Shown here: positions 1 to 6,761 of the stretch, in pieces
How positions within the stretch are numbered: position 1 is the stretch's first letter
How the letters are laid out: the number at the start of each line of letters is the position of its first letter
From: FEN-727 sp036508635
GTDB taxonomy: Bacteria; Actinomycetota; Geothermincolia; Fen-727; Anoxymicrobiaceae
DNA: 11,728 nucleotides
NCBI GenBank assembly: GCA_036508635.1
Contig: DATCGY010000075.1
Location: 1 to 11,728, forward strand
Direction: 5' to 3'
Position numbers and translations under genes: made by a program
The notes under the pieces: model-generated
What the model was told of the DNA's origin: nothing
Database searches by the model: none
Seen by the model: the letters and a program-made list of their open reading frames with translations, nothing else

Positions 1-14
1 GAGAAAGGGATCTT

Positions 15-1082
15 GTGGCAAGAGTGGGGTTTAGAAAGAGGTACGCCTATCGCAAGGATGCGACGCGCCTCAAGCTGAGCACAAAGGCAGCGGCGATCGC
101 GCTCCTCGTCAATATTCTCCTGGTCATCCTCTTGGGCTCGATAGTTCTCTTGCACTTTGAAAGACACATTAACCCGAGGGTCAACACCTACGGAGACGCG
201 GTATGGTTGACCTGGGTCACCATTACGACGGTCGGTTACGGTAACAACTTTCCGGTAACGACGGGCGGAAAGTGGACCGTAGTGGTCATTATGATCTTCG
301 GCGTAGGGATGCTCACTTCGTATTTTTCCCTTAGATCCGCGAAGAAAGTGCGGGATGTCCAGACCAAGAGGAAGGGGTTGAACGTGAAAATAAGCAGCCA
401 CGACCATTACGTGGTCCTGGGTTGGAACGAAAGGGCCCCGTCTCTGTTGAAGAGCCTCAGGAAGCTGCTGGAGCCGGAGCGGACCGCGGTCGTGCTCGTG
501 TGCGACCGCGAGCAACAGCCGTTCGACGACGACTACATCTTCTTCATGCGTGGCTGCCCGACGAGCGAGCGCGACCTCAAGCGGGCTAACGTGAGCGAGG
601 CCAGAGTGGCGATTCTGCTGGCCAACGATGACTCCGAAAGCTCGGGAAGCGATATCGACGCGAAGACCGTACTGACAGCGTTGACCATACATTCGTTGAA
701 CCCCGCGGTAAGGATGACCGCCGAGGTCCTGGAACCCGAGAACATCCACCACCTCGAGCTCGCGGGTGTCAATGAGGTGCTCGACTCCAACCTCGTGCTG
801 GGCAGCCTGCTGGCGCGTTCAGCTAAGAACTTCGGTCTGATCGGGTTCGTGACCCAGATGATGACCGCGGAACCAAACGAGGGGCTCACGAGAGTGCAGG
901 TCGACGATGAAATCGCCGGAATGTCCTTGGAGCGCCGCGAAGTGTATCTTCTCGAAGAGCTCAACATGCTCCCACTGGCGTTGAACTCCAGGGGGGAGAT
1001 CAAGCGTTACGCGCGGGACATGGAGCTCGCGCCGGGTGATTTCATCGTGGTCATCTCGAGGCCGAAGATACCGGAGTCCTAG
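15..1082 (+). CDS. Two-TM potassium channel with cytoplasmic RCK (TrkA-N/TrkA-C) domains, MthK-like
   Basis: A 355-residue ion channel subunit, expected to form a tetrameric K+ pore in the inner membrane gated by a cytosolic RCK ring. TM1 lies at about residues 25-47. The pore loop carries the selectivity filter TVGYGN (72-77), and TM2 is at about 85-106. From about residue 131 a Rossmann-type RCK-N domain begins with HYVVLGWNERAPSLL, with an acidic residue (D164) after the second strand and the MthK-like run DLKRANVSEARVAI (187-200). A TrkA-C-like domain occupies about 285-350. The glycine motif is the GWxE form seen in MthK rather than GxGxxG, so the ligand may not be NAD; that is inference. 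The start is GTG at 15, preceded by AAAGGGA (4-10). The frame stays open to the window edge, so a longer N-terminus cannot be excluded. A YihY-family gene follows 73 bp downstream. Confidence 0.93.
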   Translation: MARVGFRKRYAYRKDATRLKLSTKAAAIALLVNILLVILLGSIVLLHFERHINPRVNTYGDAVWLTWVTITTVGYGNNFPVTTGGKWTVVVIMIFGVGMLTSYFSLRSAKKVRDVQTKRKGLNVKISSHDHYVVLGWNERAPSLLKSLRKLLEPERTAVVLVCDREQQPFDDDYIFFMRGCPTSERDLKRANVSEARVAILLANDDSESSGSDIDAKTVLTALTIHSLNPAVRMTAEVLEPENIHHLELAGVNEVLDSNLVLGSLLARSAKNFGLIGFVTQMMTAEPNEGLTRVQVDDEIAGMSLERREVYLLEELNMLPLALNSRGEIKRYARDMELAPGDFIVVISRPKIPES

Positions 1083-1114
1083 TGCACCGTCCCTGAGCAC
1101 CGTTTTCCGATCGA

Positions 1115-1120
1115 TATACT
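1115..1120 (+). promoter_or_regulatory. Possible -10 element upstream of the YihY gene
   Basis: TATACT matches the sigma70 -10 consensus at 5 of 6 positions, with a weak -35 (CTGAGC, 1093-1098) 16 bp upstream. The implied leader to the ATG at 1156 is about 30 nt. It sits in the 73-bp gap after the channel gene, so the second gene could be transcribed on its own. The weak -35 keeps confidence low. Confidence 0.33.
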
Positions 1121-1155
1121 GCGACCCGCCTTTCAGGATAAGGTAATATCTCCAT

Positions 1156-2172
1156 ATGCTTCTAAGAGATAATCTCCAGAAGGCGGCCAAAGTGCTGGAT
1201 AGCCAGGCGCGACACTACGGCAGCATCGGGGAGTCGATATACAAGACCCTGATAGCCGACCGCCGGTGGTTCGCGGCAACCTCCGCCGCCGTAACCGACT
1301 ACTGGCAGAAGAAGTTGTACTACTATAACGGGAACTTTACCTACAACGCTTTTCTCGCCGTGATCGCGCTGATGGTGGCCCTCTCGGCCCTGATCGGCAT
1401 AATGGCACAGGCCAACAAGAACATCGGTGACAACATCGTCAAGTTCCTCAAGAACACGGTCCCGCTCTTCGGCTCGGCGCCCCAGTCCACACTGAACGCC
1501 ATGAAGACGTACCGCAACGTGGCGGGCGTGCTTGGCTTCCTCGCCCTCATCTGGACCGCGACGAAGATCTTCCACGCGGTCGAATGGGGGTTCTCCCAGA
1601 TATGGGGGATAAAGAGCCGCTCCTACATCAAGGGTAAGGTGTTCGGCCTGTTCTTCATCTCGATAATCGGCCTGCTGTTCCTGGGCGCTTTTCTCATCCA
1701 GTTCGGTTTCGAGGCGGCATGGAAGTGGATAGCGGGCTCTCACAGCGGGCTATATAACGCGGTCATTGTAGTCGTCAAACCGTTGCTTGGTCTGGTGGTG
1801 AATTTCGGCCTGTTCTTCTTACTGTTTGCGATAGTCCCCAAGGTCAAGCAGCGTTACAGAAAAGTGGCTATCGCGGCGGCTATCTCGGCCGCGCTCTTCC
1901 TTGCCACGCAGTACCTGCTCGGGTACTACTTCCACTCGATCTCCAAAATGCCCTCGGTGTACGGGTCGATATCGACGGCGATAATACTGATCATCTGGCT
2001 TCACGTGATGGGCCTGATAACCTTCTTCGGTGGTGAGCTGTCATACGTGCTTCAGCACGACGAACTCATCGAGGAACACCGCGTCAAAGCGAGCTCGTGG
2101 AGCCTGTTCGCAGAACTCGCAAAACCGGCCGGGGTCTCCAATGAAAAGGACACCGAAGCGGAAACGGACTGA
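1156..2172 (+). CDS. YihY/virulence factor BrkB family membrane protein
   Basis: A 338-residue polytopic inner-membrane protein. About six membrane segments are visible, near residues 64-84, 122-138, 162-184, 203-227, 237-258 and 272-292. Family hallmarks are the mid-protein WTATKIFHAVEWGFSQIWG (133-151) and the C-terminal YGSISTAIILIIWLHVMGLI (269-288) followed by FFGGELS. The family was once annotated as ribonuclease BN in error; its true role is not firmly established, and transporter-like functions have been suggested. The N-terminal ~60 residues and the charged C-terminal ~35 residues are soluble. The ATG at 1156 has only a weak, distant AAGG (1140-1143) as ribosome site. The gene ends 25 bp from the stop of the oppositely oriented zinc-ribbon gene. 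Confidence 0.93.
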   Translation: MLLRDNLQKAAKVLDSQARHYGSIGESIYKTLIADRRWFAATSAAVTDYWQKKLYYYNGNFTYNAFLAVIALMVALSALIGIMAQANKNIGDNIVKFLKNTVPLFGSAPQSTLNAMKTYRNVAGVLGFLALIWTATKIFHAVEWGFSQIWGIKSRSYIKGKVFGLFFISIIGLLFLGAFLIQFGFEAAWKWIAGSHSGLYNAVIVVVKPLLGLVVNFGLFFLLFAIVPKVKQRYRKVAIAAAISAALFLATQYLLGYYFHSISKMPSVYGSISTAIILIIWLHVMGLITFFGGELSYVLQHDELIEEHRVKASSWSLFAELAKPAGVSNEKDTEAETD

Positions 2173-2197
2173 ACCGTCGTGCGTAATAATGGGAAGG

Positions 2198-2557
2198 CTA
2201 CTCGTTCTTGTGCTCTTTAGCCTCTTTTATCTCTTCTTTGAGCTGCTTTCTGGCTGCTTTGAAATCGACCCTGGGGAAGTCGGTCAAGGCCTCCGCCGAG
2301 CCGGCGGTTTCTCCGCAGTGGGGGCAGATCTCATTCGTGGCTGCGAATAGCCCGCCACAGGTCTTGCATTCAGCCTCGTTGATGTTATCGAAGCGCTCGG
2401 CTTTTGCGTGGATCTCATCCCTCAGCTTATGGTCGGATTCTTTTACCTTAGCCCCGGGCATCTCGGTCATGGCTTCGGCGCCCGGGGTCTCGCCGCAATG
2501 CGGGCAAAGGTCAGCGTCCGTCGGGAGCGGCTTGCCGCAGTCCTTACACTCTGCCAT
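2198..2557 (-). CDS. Small protein with two tandem zinc-ribbon-plus-helix modules
   Basis: A 119-residue soluble protein with two double-CxxC zinc ribbons: C4/C7 with C18/C21, and C64/C67 with C78/C81. Corresponding cysteines are exactly 60 residues apart. Each ribbon ends in CPHCGET and is followed by an acidic, alanine-rich linker and a charged helix (LRDEIHAKAE at 45-54, LKEEIKEAKE at 106-115), so the protein looks like an internal duplication. The start is taken at ATG 2555-2557 because GGAGGG (minus strand, about 2563-2568) lies just upstream and the ribbon begins at once. The frame could extend 40 residues further up, but that segment is unlike the rest and crosses the likely promoter. 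Both modules probably bind Zn; the partner is unknown. It could be a regulatory or scaffold protein; the function is not assigned. Confidence 0.85.
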   Translation of the reverse strand: MAECKDCGKPLPTDADLCPHCGETPGAEAMTEMPGAKVKESDHKLRDEIHAKAERFDNINEAECKTCGGLFAATNEICPHCGETAGSAEALTDFPRVDFKAARKQLKEEIKEAKEHKNE

Positions 2558-2609
2558 CGATTCCCTCCTGGATATACTAGGCCGCGAACCTCGGCTTCTT
2601 TCACATATG

Positions 2610-2615
2610 ATTATA
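2610..2615 (-). promoter_or_regulatory. TATAAT -10 element for the zinc-ribbon gene
   Basis: A perfect TATAAT on the minus strand lies 52 bp upstream of the chosen ATG, in the 124-bp gap after the E2-like gene. It suggests separate transcription of the zinc-ribbon gene. I see no good -35 at 16-18 bp. That position is next to a small inverted repeat, CCCCG-caaac-CGGGG (2626-2640), which could be an operator or a chance palindrome. Confidence 0.45.
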
Positions 2616-2625
2616 CACGCGCCCA

Positions 2626-2640
2626 CCCCGCAAACCGGGG
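2626..2640. repeat. Perfect 5-bp inverted repeat upstream of the TATAAT box
   Basis: CCCCG and CGGGG flank a 5-nt loop, CAAAC. On the minus strand the repeat occupies roughly -20 to -35 of the proposed zinc-ribbon promoter and lies downstream of the E2-like gene. It has no T-tract, so it is a poor intrinsic terminator. A regulatory role is inference. Confidence 0.3.
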
Positions 2641-2681
2641 GCAAACACAGGTTTACGTTCCAATCCCATTTGGCCAATGCG

Positions 2682-3488
2682 TCAGGTGTTAACGAGTTCG
2701 AATGCGCTCTCCATGAGCTCGGAGAGCCGGGCTATGAACCGCGCCGCGGGGGCGCCATCCACGACATCGTGGTCGAACATTATGGTCAGGTGCAGAAAAT
2801 CACGCGGCTCGATCCGACCTTCGAAGATCCCGGGTTTCTTCTTCACCGTCCCCAGGGCGAAGCAGAGCGGTATGGTGGTAATAGGCAGGGCCCAGGCGGA
2901 GACGTTCAAGAACATGCCGAGGGATGTCACGATGACGGTGCCGGTCATCTTCTTCGTGAGTGAGGGACTTTTCGAGAGGACCCTCCAGAAGCACCTGCCG
3001 AGAAACCTTGGCATTCTGAGATACATCCTCGCAAGCCTCGCCGCACGCTTGTTGCCGAGAACGAGCCCGTCGTCGCGCGCGCTCCTAGAGCCCGAGAGCT
3101 CCGCGTTGATCTCGCCGAGACTCTTCTCATTGGCTTTTCTCAGCAGGTACGGACGGGGCACGCGCTTACCGCCCAGCTCGCTTTCCACCATGACGGTCAA
3201 GTCGACGTCGTCAAAGACAAACAGGTTCCTTCGCTTTCTGACGGCGTGCGTTTCGGGCTGCTCGGAGGCGGCCTGGCTTATGCACCTGACAGCCCACGCC
3301 GTGAGCGTGACCGGCTCGCCGGATTCCTTGCGTCGGGCGAGCTCCTGCATCCCGCGCGTGACATCGATCTCGACCAGCCCCATCACGTGATGTTTCTTCA
3401 CGCCAACCGCGAGCATGTCGATCGAAAAGAACCTGGTTCCTGGCAGGTCGCGGACCGCATAATTGCCCATCAATTCGCGTTTAGCCAT
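2682..3488 (-). CDS. Stand-alone 2-oxoacid dehydrogenase E2-type acyltransferase domain protein
   Basis: A 268-residue protein resembling the catalytic domain of dihydrolipoyl acyltransferases (the CAT fold). The family's C-terminal catalytic motif reads MFDHDVVDGAPAARF (237-251), with the expected H240 and D244-G245. GTVIVTSLGMF (183-193) corresponds to the family's GTxTISNLG segment. Lipoyl and E1/E3-binding domains are absent, and no E1 or E3 gene lies nearby. It is therefore probably not a core of a conventional dehydrogenase complex but a free acyltransferase, possibly trimeric like chloramphenicol acetyltransferase; the acyl donor and acceptor are unknown. The ATG at 3486-3488 follows a strong GGAGGAG. 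It overlaps the methyltransferase stop by 8 bp, implying translational coupling. The residue pair argues for activity rather than decay. Confidence 0.86.
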   Translation of the reverse strand: MAKRELMGNYAVRDLPGTRFFSIDMLAVGVKKHHVMGLVEIDVTRGMQELARRKESGEPVTLTAWAVRCISQAASEQPETHAVRKRRNLFVFDDVDLTVMVESELGGKRVPRPYLLRKANEKSLGEINAELSGSRSARDDGLVLGNKRAARLARMYLRMPRFLGRCFWRVLSKSPSLTKKMTGTVIVTSLGMFLNVSAWALPITTIPLCFALGTVKKKPGIFEGRIEPRDFLHLTIMFDHDVVDGAPAARFIARLSELMESAFELVNT

Positions 3489-4209
3489 ACTCTCCTCCTC
3501 CGAGCTCTCCTCGAATTACCTTGAGGCCGTACTCGGCAGGCGGTATCGCGAGGAGTTCGAGACCGGTAAATCCGGCATCGCGGAGATAGCCGAGCCATGC
3601 TTCGGATGTGATCACGTACTCGCCGTTCTCCCGCAGGTCGTTCGGTATGGACTCGATTATCATGACAGCTTTTTCGTAGGCGTTGTTGTCGAGGCAGTAC
3701 ATCGCCCAGCCGGTCATCTTCCGGATGGTGTCTCTCGCACGCTCCGGGTCTCCCGGTGGGCCGTCACGGTCGACGAAGCGATCGGCGTACAGCAGCGTAC
3801 CACCTGGTTTCAGAACCCTCGCAAGCTCCTTTGCGCACCCGGCCTTTGTTTCACGCGGCACGTGGTGCAGCGCGAGGCTCGTTACGACGAAGTCGAACTC
3901 GGAGTCCCGCGCCGGTATCGCCAGCGCGTCACCATCCGTGACCGCTACGTTTTCGAGCCCGGAGAACCTGCCCGAGAACAGCTCCCGCATCTTCGCCGAA
4001 GGATCCATGCCCAGCACCAGGGCGCCCGTGGAGCGCTGGAGCAACTGGAATGCCAGGTTGCCGGTGCCGCAGCCGATATCGAGGATGCGCTTGCCGTTTG
4101 CGTCCCCGATCTGACCGAGGAGCATCTCGAGCATGTTGACATAGACCGGGTCAAGCAAGAAGACACCGTCATAGTCGTTAGCGAACTCATCCCAATCCAG
4201 CCAGCCCAT
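3481..4209 (-). CDS. Class I SAM-dependent methyltransferase
   Basis: A 242-residue soluble methyltransferase of the Methyltransf_11/25 (UbiE-like) type. SAM-binding motif I is LDIGCGTG (43-50). The ribose-binding acid is D69 in GMDPS, and the motif II acid is D94 in DGDAL. The post-motif strand is FDFVVTSLALHHVP (105-118), and LKPGGTLLYADRF (133-145) completes the core. A C-terminal ~95 residues form a substrate-side extension. The substrate cannot be read from the sequence. The ATG at 4207-4209 is preceded by GAGAGGAAGGA. It is the first gene of a two-gene minus-strand unit with the E2-like protein, whose start overlaps its stop. A joint role, for example modifying one small molecule or lipid, is inference. 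Confidence 0.93.
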   Translation of the reverse strand: MGWLDWDEFANDYDGVFLLDPVYVNMLEMLLGQIGDANGKRILDIGCGTGNLAFQLLQRSTGALVLGMDPSAKMRELFSGRFSGLENVAVTDGDALAIPARDSEFDFVVTSLALHHVPRETKAGCAKELARVLKPGGTLLYADRFVDRDGPPGDPERARDTIRKMTGWAMYCLDNNAYEKAVMIIESIPNDLRENGEYVITSEAWLGYLRDAGFTGLELLAIPPAEYGLKVIRGELGGGEYG

Positions 4210-4248
4210 GTCCTTCCTCTCTTCTCAAAATGCCGACACCCGTTCACC

Positions 4249-4263
4249 CACGCCGCGGGCGTG
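4249..4263. repeat. GC-rich inverted repeat in the divergent gap
   Basis: CACGCC and GGCGTG form a perfect 6-bp stem around the 3-nt loop GCG. It lies in the 160-bp gap between the methyltransferase and the 4370 gene, in the predicted methyltransferase leader. A second weaker repeat, ACGCC/GGCGT, is at 4294-4309. Both may fold in the leader RNA or be chance in GC-rich DNA. Confidence 0.3.
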
Positions 4264-4321
4264 CAGCGGAAAGCGGGTATTCATCTTCGCCGGACGCCCC
4301 GTTAGGCGTTTCCCTGGAGGT

Positions 4322-4350
4322 ATTGTCACCTGTTCGTTTAATAAGGGCAA
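4322..4350 (-). promoter_or_regulatory. Candidate sigma70 promoter for the methyltransferase/E2-like unit
   Basis: On the minus strand, TTGCCC (4345-4350) and GACAAT (4322-4327) are separated by 17 bp, and each matches consensus at 4 of 6 positions. Transcription would start near 4315, giving a leader of about 105 nt that contains two short inverted repeats. It is moderate evidence only. Confidence 0.35.
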
Positions 4351-4369
4351 CTGAAAGGGGAGCAAGGCA

Positions 4370-4768
4370 ATGAAAACATGGAGTAGAGTCAGTGCCGGCG
4401 CGGCCGTGGCCGGGGGAAGGTTTCTCGAAGGGCGGGCAGGGGGCACGGTCCTGGACCTGGCTTCCATTCTTGCGTGCCGGGACTCCATCCGGGCACCGCT
4501 TGTGAACGGGAGCGAAAAGCTCATGCTGGCGGCCCTCCGTTCGGGCGGAAAGAGATGGCCGGGCAGCGGTAAGCTCACCCGCGAGCGCATCCTCTGGGCA
4601 AGGTCGATCCTCTGTACGGCGGACAGGGTGCTCGGGAGTCGCTTCGTCTCCCCACATGTGGCCAGGACCCAGTTCAAGATACTCGCACGTACGCTTCCGA
4701 CGCCTGCGAACGTGTGCGGCGGGCGCGTGCAGTTCCAGAGCAGGTTTTGGGAACGCGAATACCTGTAA
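4370..4768 (+). CDS. Hypothetical 132-residue protein, no family recognised
   Basis: A 132-residue basic, mostly soluble-looking protein. The ATG at 4370 is preceded by AAAGGGGAGCAAGG, a plausible ribosome site, and codon choice (GC-rich third positions) resembles neighbouring genes. The N-terminus (SAGAAVAGG) is small-residue rich but not a clear signal peptide. The middle contains two likely amphipathic helices, around VLDLASILACRDSIRAPL (27-44) and RILWARSILCTADRVLGSRF (73-92). The protein ends FWEREYL. Three cysteines (C36, C82, C115) are scattered and form no CxxC pair. It stands alone: a divergent methyltransferase lies to the left and a convergent kinase, 35 bp away, to the right. Long minus-strand frames overlap it, but they lack domain signatures, so I prefer this strand. 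No function is offered. Confidence 0.5.
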   Translation: MKTWSRVSAGAAVAGGRFLEGRAGGTVLDLASILACRDSIRAPLVNGSEKLMLAALRSGGKRWPGSGKLTRERILWARSILCTADRVLGSRFVSPHVARTQFKILARTLPTPANVCGGRVQFQSRFWEREYL

Positions 4769-4803
4769 TCGATTCTTACCCGGTGATAAATATATAGGGG
4801 CGA

Positions 4804-6270
4804 TTAATCGGCACTCCAGTCCGGTATCGCGAAATCGAAGCAGGCCCCATCGTCGTTGCAGGCTTTGATCCACCCACCGTAGGCGCGGATGACCTTTTCA
4901 ACTATCGAGAGCCCGATTCCCGTGTCCGAAGTCCTGGCGCCTTTGAAGAACGGTCTGAATATCTTGTCAATGTCGTCTTCCGGGAAGCCCGAGCCGTTGT
5001 CGCAGACCTTATAGACGTGCAGGCCTTCCTCCACGCCGAGGTACTTGACCCTGATCACCGGCTCGGGGTTCTCGTTGTGCTTCATGCAGTTCCCGATGAG
5101 ATTGGAGAAAACCTGGTAAATCTGCGTGCGGTCCGCTTTGATAGTACCCAGGTCTTTGTCGATCTCAAGTCGCGTGCCGCGCGCGCCAATCGAAGCCTTG
5201 CGCTCCACGAGCAACTCGTCGACGACTTCAGAGATCGACACGTCTTCTACGCTGTGGGGTTTCTGTCCCGCCTCGGCCACCTTCAAGAGGCCTGATACCA
5301 TCCTATGTGCCGTCTCGAGGTTGCGTGCGATCATGTCGGTGTTCTCAACCACTTCTTCTCGCAGCTCTTCTTCGGGAGCGTTCAGCGCCGAGTCCTTCAA
5401 CAACGAGTTGGCGAGCGATGCCGAGGCGAGAGGGCTCCTCAGGTCGTGCGATACGACGTGGGCGTACGCGTCAAGCTCTTCGTTCGCCCTCTTCAGATCG
5501 AGCGTGCGACTCTCTACCAGTTCCTCCAGCCTTTCGTGATGGATCTCGAGCTCCCCCGTCATGTTGTTGAAGGCCTTCGCTACGGCTCCTATCTCGTCGT
5601 CGCGTTTCACCTCGATGCGCGCGTTGAGATTGCCTGCAGCGACCGTGTCCGCGCCTGCCATCAGTCTGCCGAGTGCCGAGAGTACCGTTCTTCCCACCAG
5701 AAAAGCCATGCCCACGACGACCGTGCCAAGCAGCGCCACGAAGATGATGGCAAGCGAGGTGGAAAGGTCCTGGGCGCGCAAGAGGTCCGACTGGCTTCTT
5801 GCCGCGAGCACGTTCGCATCGTCGATTGTTGACTGCGCGAGCACCAGCAGCGAACTGACCAACCTGGTCTCGGTAGCGGACCCCACCTGGGGGTTCACCT
5901 TGCCGTCAGCTTCGGCCCGGTAGTCCCCGACAAGGGCCTCGAAGAGCTGGCGGCGATTGGTATTGTCAGCCCGCAGATGCCTGATTGTCGCATCACTACT
6001 CGGATAGATGTTCGATGCTCGATCGAGCAAGGCAGCCAACCTGGTGTTCTGGGCTTCCCATTGAACGCGCGAACGGTCGTTGCGATAGAGCTGGTAGTCG
6101 GCGCGAAGAACGTTGAGCGTAAGCAGTTGGGTGACCACCTCGCGGACAATGTTATTCCGCTTGCTCGCCCGCGTGACTGAGGCCCGCGTCACCAGCGTCG
6201 CCGTGATCCCTCCGGCAGCGAGCAGAAGGGCCACCACCACTGCGATTGTAAGCCTGGTCCTGATAGACAT
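4804..6270 (-). CDS. Membrane sensor histidine kinase (HAMP, HisKA, HATPase_c), orphan
   Basis: A 488-residue two-TM sensor kinase. TM1 is at about residues 7-29. An extracytoplasmic region of about 140 residues, predicted mainly helical (CHASE3/four-helix-bundle-like by appearance), precedes TM2 at about 172-194. A HAMP linker (195-248) has the usual DEIGAVAKAFNNM (225-237). A coiled coil leads to HisKA with the phosphoacceptor H275 in SHDLRSP. The HATPase_c domain has the N box (N390, N394, N399), G1 DNGSGF (424-429) and G2 GIGLS (451-455), so it should be catalytically active. No response regulator is adjacent, so its partner must be elsewhere. The ATG at 6268-6270 has a GGGTAGG site upstream. 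It lies downstream of a small lipoprotein gene on the same strand (124-bp gap). Confidence 0.95.
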   Translation of the reverse strand: MSIRTRLTIAVVVALLLAAGGITATLVTRASVTRASKRNNIVREVVTQLLTLNVLRADYQLYRNDRSRVQWEAQNTRLAALLDRASNIYPSSDATIRHLRADNTNRRQLFEALVGDYRAEADGKVNPQVGSATETRLVSSLLVLAQSTIDDANVLAARSQSDLLRAQDLSTSLAIIFVALLGTVVVGMAFLVGRTVLSALGRLMAGADTVAAGNLNARIEVKRDDEIGAVAKAFNNMTGELEIHHERLEELVESRTLDLKRANEELDAYAHVVSHDLRSPLASASLANSLLKDSALNAPEEELREEVVENTDMIARNLETAHRMVSGLLKVAEAGQKPHSVEDVSISEVVDELLVERKASIGARGTRLEIDKDLGTIKADRTQIYQVFSNLIGNCMKHNENPEPVIRVKYLGVEEGLHVYKVCDNGSGFPEDDIDKIFRPFFKGARTSDTGIGLSIVEKVIRAYGGWIKACNDDGACFDFAIPDWSAD

Positions 6271-6394
6271 CGTTGCGACCTACCCGTCAATAGATGGTCA
6301 CAGCCCGCGGATCCAGCCCCCGCAAGCCCACCTGATAGATAAAGTTTAGATAATCGGGCATAGTTTTCGCTCCAAACAAGTGGTTCTCCACAGT

Positions 6395-6646
6395 CTACCT
6401 GGCTTCGTCCACCATCGCGAGGACCAGGGACTGTGAAAGAGTCACATCGAATGTGGAATGCCGCCAGATGAAGCGGCTGTTAGATAGTACCGATGACACG
6501 ATCGGTATCGCGCCGAGGCACATCTTCGAGGGTGGACCCGCGTACCGGGTGGACTGCACGCACCCGGACGGCAGGATGCAGAGAACCGCGAGCAGGCTCA
6601 GAGCCAGTGACAAGACCGCTATCTCATGCGAACGCCTGATTTTCAA
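6395..6646 (-). CDS. Small predicted lipoprotein (83 residues)
   Basis: The reading frame begins with a convincing lipoprotein signal peptide: a basic n-region (MKIRRSHE), a hydrophobic core (IAVLSLALSLLAVLCI, 9-24) and the lipobox LPSGC (25-29), with C29 as the lipidated residue. The mature part is only 55 residues and matches no family I know. The start is TTG at 6644-6646, the only start available because a stop lies five codons upstream in frame; GGGGA sits 9 nt before it. The gene precedes the sensor kinase on the same strand with a 124-bp gap, so an accessory or sensing role for the kinase is possible but unproved. A competing plus-strand frame (6453-6710) begins with GTG and has no ribosome site. 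The short length and unknown family keep confidence moderate. Confidence 0.55.
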   Translation of the reverse strand: MKIRRSHEIAVLSLALSLLAVLCILPSGCVQSTRYAGPPSKMCLGAIPIVSSVLSNSRFIWRHSTFDVTLSQSLVLAMVDEAR

Positions 6647-6717
6647 ACCGGTATTCCCCTACGTCTCCTCCAACGCGGATATCCTATCACTACTCGAGTC
6701 ATATGAATAAGGCGGGT

Positions 6718-6723
6718 TAGAAT
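6718..6723 (+). promoter_or_regulatory. Possible -10 element for the small protein/DUF3795 pair
   Basis: TAGAAT matches the -10 consensus at 5 of 6 positions and lies about 38 bp upstream of the ATG at 6762, in the divergent gap after the lipoprotein start. No convincing -35 is seen, so this is tentative. Confidence 0.28.
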
Positions 6724-6761
6724 ATGTCTAGCAAGCCAGCTTCGAGAGAAAGGTCATGAGG

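Noticed and set aside
1162..1743. Long minus-strand frame opposite the YihY gene
   Set aside because: It is a GC-rich shadow of a clearly conserved membrane protein and has low-complexity charged composition.
2558..2677. 40-residue N-terminal extension of the zinc-ribbon protein
   Set aside because: It would cross the likely TATAAT promoter and place the strong ribosome site inside the gene. The zinc ribbon starts right after the internal ATG.
4294..4309. GTTAGGC core that resembles the 3' end of an integron attC site
   Set aside because: No matching RYYYAAC half-site lies in the preceding ~100 bp, there is no integrase gene and no cassette-like array. The motif is explained by a short local inverted repeat.
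4801..4810. Perfect 10-bp palindrome CGATTAATCG
   Set aside because: It spans the kinase stop codon and is too short to be a terminator or a credible operator on its own.
4225..4873. Long minus-strand open frames opposite the 4370-4768 gene
   Set aside because: They are Arg/Pro-rich without domain signatures, overlap both flanking genes and have no good ribosome site. The plus-strand frame has a ribosome site and helical patterning.
6453..6710. Plus-strand 85-codon frame opposite the lipoprotein
   Set aside because: It begins with GTG without a ribosome site, and the opposite strand encodes a convincing lipoprotein signal peptide.
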